From Deltaproteobacteria bacterium (lineage in GTDB: Bacteria > Myxococcota_A > UBA9160 > SZUA-336), in assembly GCA_016875225.1 (NCBI GenBank), contig VGRW01000002.1, forward strand, positions 58,889 to 122,888: a stretch of DNA of 64,000 bases, read 5' to 3'. Numbering within the stretch: the stretch's first letter is position 1; each line of letters starts with the position of its first letter. The notes below the pieces were generated by a model that was not told where the DNA came from, did no database searches, and saw only the letters and a list, made by a program, of their open reading frames with translations. Shown piece by piece: positions 16,894 through 23,733 of this stretch. A program made the translations under genes and the position numbers.

Positions 16894-17675
16894 AGACAGG
16901 TGGACGAGCCCCCGTCGACGGGAACGATCGTCCCGGTCACGTACGCCGAGGCGCGCGACGCCAGGTAGATCGCGGTTCCCGCCACGTCCTCCGGCTCGCC
17001 GATGCGCCCGCGCGGATTCGACTTGCGGATCATCTCGCCGAAACGCGCAAGCGTCGCCTTCATCATCTGGCTCTCGAACGGGCCGGGAGCGATCGCGTTC
17101 ACGTTCACGTTCTCGCCCGCGAGCCGCCGCGCGAGCACGCGCGTCAGGTGGTGCAGCCCCGCCTTCGCCGCGGAGTAGGCGTAGGTGTCGAGGATCGGCA
17201 CGTGCAGGCCGTCGATCGAGCCGATGTTGATCACGCGCGCGGGGTCCGCCGCGCGTCCCGCCTTGCGCAAGAGCGGCAGCAGGTCGCGGGTCAGGAAGAA
17301 GATCGACTTCAAGTTCAGGTCCATGACCTTGTCCCAGCCGGACTCCGGGAACTCGTCGAGCGGCGCGCCCCAGTTCGCGCCCGCGTTGTTCACCAGGATG
17401 TGCAGCCCGGGCTCGCGCGACGCGAGCTCGGACACGAGCCCGGCCACCCCCTCCATCGTGCCGAGGTCGGCGGGGATTCCTATGCAGGTCCCGACGCGAG
17501 AGAGCTCGGCGGCGGCCCGCTCGCAGGCGTCGGCCTTTCGCGAGCAGACGTAGGTGCGCACGCCGTTCTCGACGAAGCCGCGCGCGATCATCAGGCCGAT
17601 GCCGCGCGTACCGCCCGTGACCAGCGCCACCTTGCCATCGACGGAGAAGAGCTCGCCCAGCTTCACGCGCCGCAT
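16890..17675 (-). CDS. SDR-family NAD(P)-dependent oxidoreductase
   Basis: A 261-residue classical short-chain dehydrogenase/reductase. Cofactor motif TGGTRGIG (20-27), NNAG (96-99), and the catalytic S153, Y167 and K171 (YSAAK) are present, and the C-terminus carries the usual GTIVPVDGG. The Arg and Lys after the first strand (CSRK) suggest NADP preference. It starts at ATG 17675, 50 bases from the divergent enoyl-CoA hydratase. Its last bases contain the start of the MtnK-like kinase. A carbonyl or hydroxyacyl substrate is likely; which one is unknown. Confidence 0.9.
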   Translation of the reverse strand: MRRVKLGELFSVDGKVALVTGGTRGIGLMIARGFVENGVRTYVCSRKADACERAAAELSRVGTCIGIPADLGTMEGVAGLVSELASREPGLHILVNNAGANWGAPLDEFPESGWDKVMDLNLKSIFFLTRDLLPLLRKAGRAADPARVINIGSIDGLHVPILDTYAYSAAKAGLHHLTRVLARRLAGENVNVNAIAPGPFESQMMKATLARFGEMIRKSNPRGRIGEPEDVAGTAIYLASRASAYVTGTIVPVDGGSSTCL

Positions 17676-17693
17676 CGTACCCGATGCACCCTG

Positions 17694-17699
17694 TACAAT
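17694..17699 (+). promoter_or_regulatory. candidate -10 box for the enoyl-CoA hydratase gene
   Basis: TACAAT, one mismatch from the TATAAT consensus, lies in the 50-base gap between the divergent SDR and hydratase genes. A start about 7 bases downstream would leave a short leader containing the GGAGGGG ribosome site before ATG 17726. No clear -35 is seen at 16-18 bases. Confidence 0.4.
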
Positions 17700-17725
17700 G
17701 CCGTCCCGAAGTAGCGGAGGGGCAA

Positions 17726-18505
17726 ATGGCGGAGTTCTGCAAGGTCGAGCGCGAGGGGCACGTCTGGACCGTGACCATCGACCGCCCGGAGGTCATGAAC
17801 TCCCTGCACCCGCCGGCAAATCGCGAGCTCGCGGCGGTCTGGGACGAGTTCGAGGCCGACCCCGAGGCCTGGGTGGGCATCATCACCGGCGCGGGCGAGC
17901 GCGCATTCTCGGCGGGAAACGATCTGAAGTACCAGGCGATGGGCGGCGACATGCGCGGCCAACCCGCGAGCGGCTTTGCCGGCCTCACCTCGCGCTTCGG
18001 CCTGTCGAAGCCGCTGATCGCCGCGGTGAACGGCGTGGCGATGGGCGGCGGCTTCGAGATCGCGCTCGCCTGCGACCTGATCATCGCGTCGGAGAACGCG
18101 CTCTTCGCGCTGCCCGAGCCGCGGGTCGGGCTCGCGGCGCTCGCGGGCGGGCTGCAGCGCCTGCCGCGGATGATCCCGCTGAAGCAGGCCATGGGCATGA
18201 TCCTGACCGGCCGCCGCGTCGGCGCGCAGGAGGGCAAGCAGCTCGGCTTCGTCACCGACGTCGCGAAGCACGACGCGCTGCTCGCGACCGCGCGCGGCTG
18301 GGCGGAGCAGATCCTCGAGTGCTCGCCGCTCTCGATCCGGGCTAGCAAGCAGACCGCGCTGCAGAGCTTGTCGATCCCGGACCTGCAGGACGCGATGCGC
18401 AACTCGCTCTACCCGGCGATCGCCGACATGGCGCGGAGCCAGGACTTCGTCGAGGGGCCGAAGGCTTTCGCCGAGAAGCGCAAGCCGCGCTGGACGGGTC
18501 GCTAG
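17726..18505 (+). CDS. enoyl-CoA hydratase/isomerase family protein (crotonase)
   Basis: A 259-residue crotonase-fold protein. The oxyanion-hole segments are SAGNDLK and NGVAMGGGFEIALACD, and an acidic residue is retained in LPEPRVGL; the first catalytic-Glu region reads ASENALF. It probably hydrates or isomerises an enoyl-CoA. ATG at 17726 has a GGAGGGG ribosome site; a frame extension to 17684 is unlikely. A TetR gene follows after 11 bases, so the pair may be an autoregulated acyl-CoA catabolic unit. Distinct from the second crotonase at about 32 kb. Confidence 0.88.
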   Translation: MAEFCKVEREGHVWTVTIDRPEVMNSLHPPANRELAAVWDEFEADPEAWVGIITGAGERAFSAGNDLKYQAMGGDMRGQPASGFAGLTSRFGLSKPLIAAVNGVAMGGGFEIALACDLIIASENALFALPEPRVGLAALAGGLQRLPRMIPLKQAMGMILTGRRVGAQEGKQLGFVTDVAKHDALLATARGWAEQILECSPLSIRASKQTALQSLSIPDLQDAMRNSLYPAIADMARSQDFVEGPKAFAEKRKPRWTGR

Positions 18506-18516
18506 AAGCCAGCGAC

Positions 18517-19116
18517 ATGACGAGCCCCGCTGCACGAACCGACCAACGTCGAGAGCGCATCGTCGCCGCGCTGGGCGCGTGCATGCTCGCGCGCGGCTTC
18601 GCGGCGACGAGTCTCTCGGACATCGCTCGCGAAGCGGGCATGTCACCGAGTCACCTGCTCTACTACTTCAAGGGCAAGAACGCGATCCTGCACTGCTACT
18701 GGGAGGCGGTGGCCGCAGGGCTGCTCGAACGCCTGCGCGAGATCGAGCCCGCGCCGCTGGAGCGGCGCCTCGATCTGCTAGCGGAGGTGTTCTTCTCCGG
18801 GGTCGTCGCGACCCAGACCGAGGTCGGCATCGTGCTCGAGATCTTCGGCCTCGCGGTCCACGACAAAGAGCTCTACCGCACGAAGGCCGAATTCGACCGC
18901 GAGATCAAGACCTGGATCGTCAGGCTTCTCGAGCAGTGTCCGCGACCGCTGGACTCGGCGATCCACGCCGCGGCCGAGGCGGTGTACTCGCTGCTCATGG
19001 GCCTGTGCACCGCGGCCTACTTCGACGAGCGGCTCGGCTTTCCGGAGGCGCGCCGGATCTTCCTGATGTCGCTGCGTCAGGTCGCGGGCTTCGAGGAGCC
19101 GCTGCGCGCCCGCTAG
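18517..19116 (+). CDS. TetR-family transcriptional regulator
   Basis: A 199-residue TetR/AcrR regulator with the helix-turn-helix SLSDIAREAGMSPSHLLYYFKGKNAIL at about residues 32-58 and an alpha-helical effector domain. It follows the enoyl-CoA hydratase by 11 bases on the same strand and precedes the ammonia-lyase by 34 bases. By position it may sense an acyl-CoA or aromatic acid and control these genes; that is inference. It is not closely similar in sequence to the other TetR protein near 14 kb. Confidence 0.88.
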   Translation: MTSPAARTDQRRERIVAALGACMLARGFAATSLSDIAREAGMSPSHLLYYFKGKNAILHCYWEAVAAGLLERLREIEPAPLERRLDLLAEVFFSGVVATQTEVGIVLEIFGLAVHDKELYRTKAEFDREIKTWIVRLLEQCPRPLDSAIHAAAEAVYSLLMGLCTAAYFDERLGFPEARRIFLMSLRQVAGFEEPLRAR

Positions 19117-19136
19117 CGCGGCCCCGCTCGTTTCCT

Positions 19137-19142
19137 TACAAC
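19137..19142 (+). promoter_or_regulatory. candidate -10 box, possible leaderless start of the ammonia-lyase gene
   Basis: TACAAC ends 8 bases before the GTG start at 19151. If used as a -10, transcription would begin at or next to the start codon. A GAGGCGGG run adjoins the GTG and is too close to be an ideal ribosome site. No -35 match is seen. Confidence 0.3.
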
Positions 19143-19150
19143 GAGGCGGG

Positions 19151-20695
19151 GTGACGAGTCCGTCCGAGAGCGATCTGTACGTCGGGCGTGCGCCCGTCAG
19201 CGTCGAAGATCTGCTCGCGCTCGCGCGTTTCGAGCGAGCGCCACGGCTCTGGGCCGACCCGGCGTACCGCGCCCGGCTCGACGCCGCGCGGCGAGCCGTC
19301 GAGCGGCGGCTCGACGACGGGCTGCCCGTGTACGGCGTGACCACCGGCGTGGGCTCCGCGGTCATGACCGCGGTCCCGGCGCACGAGCGATCGGGGATTT
19401 CGCGCTTTCTCGTCGAGTCCCTGGGTGTGGGAACCGGTCGGATCCTCGATGAACGCGAGGCCGCGGCGGTCGTCGCGGCGCGGCTGATCTCGCTCGCGTC
19501 GGGCCACTCGGGCGTGCGTCCGCTCGTGCTGGAACGGCTGTGCGACTTCCTGAACGCGAGGCTGCTGCCGCGGATTCCGGAGCAGGGCTCCGTCGGCGCG
19601 AGCGGCGACCTCGCGCCGCTCTCGTATCTTGCCGCCGCGCTCGCGGGCGAGCGCGAGGTCACGCTCGCGGGACGCGTGAGATCCGCCGCCGAGGCGCATG
19701 CGGAGCTCGCGCTCGCGCCGCTCGAACTCTCGCCGCGGGAGGCGCTCTCGCTCGTGAACGGGACCAGCGTGATGACGGCGCTCGGCTGCCTCGCGCTCGA
19801 CGACGCGCTCCGCCTGGCGCGCCTCGCCTGCGCGCTCACCGCGGTCGCGAGCCGCTGCGTGCACGGCAACGCTTCCCACTTCGACGCGCGCCTGGCCGCC
19901 TGGAAGCCGCACGCCGGTCAGGTGCGCGCGGCGGCCTGGATCGCGGAGGACCTCGAGTACGATCCGGCGCGGCCCATGCCCGAGCCGGCCCGGCTGCAGG
20001 ACCGCTACTCGATCCGCTGCGCGCCGCACGTGATCGGCGTGCTGCTCGACGCGGCCACGCTCACCCGCGGAGTTCTCGAGGTCGAGCTGAACTCGGCCAA
20101 CGACAATCCTCTCGTCGATCCGGACACGGGCGACGTGCTCCACGGCGGGAACTTCTACGGCGGCCACGTCTGCTTCGCGCTCGACGCGCTGAAAGGGGCG
20201 CTGGCGAGCGTCGCGGATCTGCTCGACCGCCAGCTCTCGCTGCTCTGCACGCCCGAGGCCACCGACGGGCTGCCCGCGAATCTGATCGCGCCCGAAGGCC
20301 CGGCGCGCGCGGTCCAGAGCGGCTTCAAGGCGATGCAGGTCGCCGCGTCCGCGCTCACCGCCGAGGCGCAGAAGCTCTGCGCGCCGGCCGCGGCGTTCAG
20401 CCGCAGCACCGAGTCGCACAACCAGGACAAGGTGAGCCTTGGCACGATCGCCGCGCGCGACACGCGCCGCGTGGTCGAGCTCGTGGAGACCGTCGCCGCG
20501 ATCGCGCTCCTCGCCTGCTGCCAGGCGATCGAGCTGCGCCGGGACGATTCTCCGACGCGGCGTGGCCGTGCCCTGCTCGAGGCCGTCCGCAAGGAGGTCC
20601 CGATGCTGCGCGAGGACCGGCGACAGGACCGCGACATCGCGCGCGCGCTCGCCCTGCTGCGCGCCGACCTCCTGCCGCTCGGGCCGCTTCCCTAG
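19151..20695 (+). CDS. MIO-dependent aromatic amino acid ammonia-lyase family protein
   Basis: A 514-residue member of the histidine/phenylalanine/tyrosine ammonia-lyase family. The MIO prosthetic group forms from A150-S-G152 in GSVGASGDLAPLS; the catalytic Tyr is Y61 in YGVTTGVG, and NGTSVM and SANDNPLVD are also present. The C-terminal segment NQDKVSLGTIAARD is nearer HAL than PAL, but lacks the Glu of bacterial HAL (QEDHVSMG). The selectivity region reads FLVESLGVGTG, neither the Ser-His of HAL nor the His-Leu of TAL. No other hut gene is near, so histidine degradation is unlikely. It may be a lyase or aminomutase acting on an aromatic or unusual amino acid. GTG start at 19151. Confidence 0.85.
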   Translation: MTSPSESDLYVGRAPVSVEDLLALARFERAPRLWADPAYRARLDAARRAVERRLDDGLPVYGVTTGVGSAVMTAVPAHERSGISRFLVESLGVGTGRILDEREAAAVVAARLISLASGHSGVRPLVLERLCDFLNARLLPRIPEQGSVGASGDLAPLSYLAAALAGEREVTLAGRVRSAAEAHAELALAPLELSPREALSLVNGTSVMTALGCLALDDALRLARLACALTAVASRCVHGNASHFDARLAAWKPHAGQVRAAAWIAEDLEYDPARPMPEPARLQDRYSIRCAPHVIGVLLDAATLTRGVLEVELNSANDNPLVDPDTGDVLHGGNFYGGHVCFALDALKGALASVADLLDRQLSLLCTPEATDGLPANLIAPEGPARAVQSGFKAMQVAASALTAEAQKLCAPAAAFSRSTESHNQDKVSLGTIAARDTRRVVELVETVAAIALLACCQAIELRRDDSPTRRGRALLEAVRKEVPMLREDRRQDRDIARALALLRADLLPLGPLP

Positions 20696-20770
20696 CCCGG
20701 CGCCGCTCGGCGCGCTGCGGCTCCCCCGTGTCAGAATCCCGCCGAGCGCAGGCTCGCGGAGGAGTCGCCC
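20696..20770 (+). promoter_or_regulatory. intergenic promoter region before the 374-residue unknown gene
   Basis: Seventy-five bases between the ammonia-lyase and the next gene. A CAGAAT hexamer (20732-20737) could act as -10, and a GGAGGAG ribosome site lies about 6 bases before ATG 20771. No -35 consensus or operator repeat is seen. Confidence 0.35.
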
Positions 20771-21895
20771 ATGCTCTCGAAGTTCGACGACTACCCGATC
20801 CACCAGACCTCGGAGCCGATCGCGGTGCCGGCCGCGACCGACCGGAATGCCTACGACCGCTACTGGTTCAACGGCTACACCGACGACGGGGAGTTCTACT
20901 TCGGCGTGGCCGCGGCGCTGTACCCGAACCTCGGCATCATGGACTGCGCCTTCAGCATCGTCCGCGACGGCGAGCAGCACGCGTTCCACGCCTCGCGGCG
21001 CGCGCCGCGCGAGCCGAGCGCGGTCGAGGTCGGGCCGTTCCGGATCGAGATCATCGAGCCGCTCCGGGCGCTGCGCGTGGTGCTCGCGCCCAACGAGACC
21101 GGGATCTCCGCCGACCTGCTCTGGATCCCGCGCACCTCGAGCTTCTCCGAGGGGCAGCAGCGCCAGCGCCGTCGCCGCGGCACGATGGACGCGACGCGCT
21201 TCAACCAGTTCGGCAAGTGGAAGGGCGAGATCCGCTACGCTGGACGGCGGCTCGCGATCGAGCCTTCGCGCGTGTACGGAACCAAGGATCGCTCGTGGGG
21301 CGTGCGCCCGGTCGGCTCGCCCGATCCGGGCGGTGCGCCGCCGTCGCCGGGCGAGCCGGGCGGGATCTTCTTCCTCTGGGCGCCGCTGCACTGGAAGCAC
21401 CGCTGCACGCACGCGGGAATCTTCGAGACCAACCAGGGCGTGCGCTGGCACTGGAACGGCTCGACCGTGCCGGTCTACGACGATCCCGCGCAGATCCCGC
21501 TCGTGGACGACCCGGGCCACGCGCCGCTTCTCGCGGTCGACCACCAGATCGAGTACGCCCCGGGCACGCGCCGCGCGAGCCGGGCGTTGATCACGAAGGT
21601 CGAGCTCGACGGCACGCGAAACGAGATCGAGCTCCTGCCGCTCACCTGCTTCCGCATGAAGGGCATCGGCTACCAGCATCCGGTCTGGGGCCACGGCATG
21701 TGGCGCGGCGAGCTCGCGATCGGCGGCGAGTCGTGGAAGTGCTCCGACCTCGACGAGAACGCGCTCGAGAATCAGCACATCCAGCAGGTCATGCGCGCGC
21801 GCTGCGGAAGCGACGTCGGCGTCGGCGTGCTGGAGCAGATCTGCATCGGTCCGTTTCCGAAGTACGGACTCACCGGCTTTCTAGACCCGGCCTGA
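20771..21895 (+). CDS. conserved hypothetical protein, possible lipocalin-like fold
   Basis: A 374-residue soluble protein with no signal peptide or membrane helix. It is rich in Trp, Tyr, Phe and alternating hydrophobic strands (YWFNGYTDDGEFYFGVA, FFLWAPLHWKH, RWHWNGSTVPVYDD), which resembles the two-barrel AttH/CrtC lipocalin-like hydrolases, though I cannot prove this. The segment RQRRRRGTMDATRFNQFGKWKGEI and a late LLPLTCFRMKGIGYQHPVWGHGMW are probably conserved landmarks. ATG at 20771 follows a strong GGAGGAG. It may belong with the ammonia-lyase but has its own leader. Similar sequences, as I recall, occur in mycobacteria and deltaproteobacteria without known function. Confidence 0.75.
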   Translation: MLSKFDDYPIHQTSEPIAVPAATDRNAYDRYWFNGYTDDGEFYFGVAAALYPNLGIMDCAFSIVRDGEQHAFHASRRAPREPSAVEVGPFRIEIIEPLRALRVVLAPNETGISADLLWIPRTSSFSEGQQRQRRRRGTMDATRFNQFGKWKGEIRYAGRRLAIEPSRVYGTKDRSWGVRPVGSPDPGGAPPSPGEPGGIFFLWAPLHWKHRCTHAGIFETNQGVRWHWNGSTVPVYDDPAQIPLVDDPGHAPLLAVDHQIEYAPGTRRASRALITKVELDGTRNEIELLPLTCFRMKGIGYQHPVWGHGMWRGELAIGGESWKCSDLDENALENQHIQQVMRARCGSDVGVGVLEQICIGPFPKYGLTGFLDPA

Positions 21896-21896
21896 G

Positions 21897-23204
21897 CTAG
21901 CGCACCGGGCTGCTCTGCCACATCAGGTCGGCGATCGCGCGCTGCCCTGCGATGTTCGGGTGGAAGCAGTCGCTGCCATTGATCTGGTCCGGCCCGAACT
22001 CGAGCGTTCCGACCGAGGGCAGGGCGAGGCCCGCGTACTCCGCGACCACGCGCAGCCCGCGCGGGTTCTGGCCGTTCGAGTTGGAAGTGTAGGCCGCGGC
22101 GGTCTCGACCAGGATCTCGTTGTAGCGCAGCTGCCGCTCGGCAATCGCGGCGAGCCGCAAGGCTTGCGTCTCGGAGTTCAGCGTCCCGGAATCGGTGGCG
22201 ATGCGGCAGACGTCGGCGACCGCCCAGACCAGCTCGCAGTCGACATCGGACTCCTGGCTCTGCTTCGCCACGCCAGCGGCGTACAGGTCCTGCACGCGCG
22301 GTACGCTGCCGAGGTAGATCGTAGCTCCGGAGGGCAAGCCGGCCGTGAGCGCGGAGAGGCCGAGCTCGACCGCATCACGCCACTCCTGGTCGGTGAAGAG
22401 CGGGCTCGCGCAGTGGCCGGGCTGCGCGCAGTCCCGGCTGCAGATGTCGTTGCCGCCCAGCAGCACCAGCGCGAAGTCGGGGAGCGGGCTCTGCGAGAGG
22501 ATCCGGCCCGCCTGGATCGCGAAGCTGTCGCTGCCGCCGCGCATGCGCGCGCCGCTCGCGGCGGCGGAGCCGACGGCCACGATCGCAGGGTCGAAGAAGC
22601 GGTAGCGGGTGCGCAGATCGAAGACGCTCGACGAGCTGCCGTTGAACCAGGAGTACTGCGGCTGCTCGACGCCGCCGAACGCGCACTCGAGCAGACAGGC
22701 GAAGCCGACGTTGCACGTGCAGCTCGCTGCGAAGCCGCGCGTAATGCTGTCGCCGGCCACGGCCATCCGCCGCGGCAGCTCCCCGGCTCCGACCTCCGCG
22801 CGGCAGACCGGCTCGAGCGAGGCGGTCCCCGCCAGCGCCGCGCGAATTCGCGCCGAGTCGAGCCCGTCGCAGTCCATCGATCCGCCGACGACGCTGCACT
22901 TCGCGGGCTCGTCGACGCCGGGGCCGAGCGCCGCGAGCGCGCGGCGAAGCACGACGCTGTCGACCAGGTCGACGCGGCCGTCGCCCTGCGTGTCGCCGCA
23001 CTCGCATGCGTCGCCCGTGCCGTTGGCGGGGGCGCTCGAGTCGAGCTGGTCGGCATTGGCGACGAACGGGCAGTTGTCGAACAGGTTGGCCAGGCCGTCC
23101 CCGTCGAAGTCGCTGCTCGACTGCGCGCTCGCCGAGGCGGTCGCGACGAGCGCCAGGATCGGGCCGAGGAGAGCTGCGAGAAGGGCGTGCCGGAGCGATC
23201 GCAT
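21897..23204 (-). CDS. secreted SGNH/GDSL hydrolase with calcium-repeat segment
   Basis: A 435-residue exported protein. Residues 1-28 are a signal peptide. Residues 30-125 carry DFDGDGLANLFDNCP and a second GDTQGDGRVDLVD, typical thrombospondin-type-3 and dockerin-like calcium loops, with several Cys. The remainder is an SGNH hydrolase: block I VAGDSITRG, block III LGGNDIC and block V DCFHPN with the catalytic Asp and His. An esterase acting on polysaccharide acyl groups or lipids is likely. The ATG at 23204 overlaps the GNAT stop by one base (TGATG). Six or more Cys in the catalytic half suggest disulfides. It converges with the unknown gene before it, with one base between them. Confidence 0.85.
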   Translation of the reverse strand: MRSLRHALLAALLGPILALVATASASAQSSSDFDGDGLANLFDNCPFVANADQLDSSAPANGTGDACECGDTQGDGRVDLVDSVVLRRALAALGPGVDEPAKCSVVGGSMDCDGLDSARIRAALAGTASLEPVCRAEVGAGELPRRMAVAGDSITRGFAASCTCNVGFACLLECAFGGVEQPQYSWFNGSSSSVFDLRTRYRFFDPAIVAVGSAAASGARMRGGSDSFAIQAGRILSQSPLPDFALVLLGGNDICSRDCAQPGHCASPLFTDQEWRDAVELGLSALTAGLPSGATIYLGSVPRVQDLYAAGVAKQSQESDVDCELVWAVADVCRIATDSGTLNSETQALRLAAIAERQLRYNEILVETAAAYTSNSNGQNPRGLRVVAEYAGLALPSVGTLEFGPDQINGSDCFHPNIAGQRAIADLMWQSSPVR

Positions 23205-23686
23205 CAGAGCCTCTTGGTGACGAAGAACGTCGGCGCTTCCCAGCCGCCGAAGCCGAACTCGCGGTACAGCTTCTGCGCGCCGGTGTTCGTCTGGTGCACC
23301 TCGAGCGTCATCTTGCAGCAGCCGCGCGCTCGGGCGCGGCGCTCGGCGTCCTCGAGCAGCGCGCGCCCGATGCCGCGACCGCGCTGCGCGGGAAGCACCG
23401 CCAGATCGTGGACGTTCAGGAAGTCCCGGCCGGCGAAGGTCGAAAAGCCGAAGAAGCAGACCGCGGCACCCACCGGCCGCTCGTCGAGACACGCGAGCAG
23501 CACGAAGATCTGCGGGTGCGCGCGCAGCCCGGGCACCAGCGCCTCGCGGGCGCCGGCCGCGAGCGGCGCGTTCTGTCCGCCCGGCTCGCGCGCGTACGCG
23601 TCGAGGATCTCGTAGAGCGCGTCCGCGTCGCCCGCGCGATCGAGATCCGCCGGGCGGATCGTGACGCGACTCGCACTCGTCTCCAT
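23204..23686 (-). CDS. GNAT-family N-acetyltransferase
   Basis: A 160-residue acetyltransferase. The acetyl-CoA pyrophosphate loop RGRGIGRALLEDAE (Q/RxxGxG/A) and the following strand and KLYREFGF segment are typical GNAT features. It probably acetylates a small amine. ATG at 23686 is preferred; the frame continues upstream without a better start. It is encoded 47 bases downstream of the ABC exporter pair and overlaps the SGNH hydrolase start by one base, so the group may be cotranscribed. Substrate unknown. Confidence 0.85.
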   Translation of the reverse strand: METSASRVTIRPADLDRAGDADALYEILDAYAREPGGQNAPLAAGAREALVPGLRAHPQIFVLLACLDERPVGAAVCFFGFSTFAGRDFLNVHDLAVLPAQRGRGIGRALLEDAERRARARGCCKMTLEVHQTNTGAQKLYREFGFGGWEAPTFFVTKRL

Positions 23687-23733
23687 CTCGGGGCCCCTTC
23701 CTGCCGCGCCAGCACTGCCGCGCCAGCATACGA

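Noticed and set aside
19136..21778. Long antisense open frame (880 codons) across the ammonia-lyase and the next gene
   Set aside because: Arg/Ala/Gly-rich translation without any family motif. Both genes on the plus strand have conserved motifs; long antisense frames are expected at this GC content.
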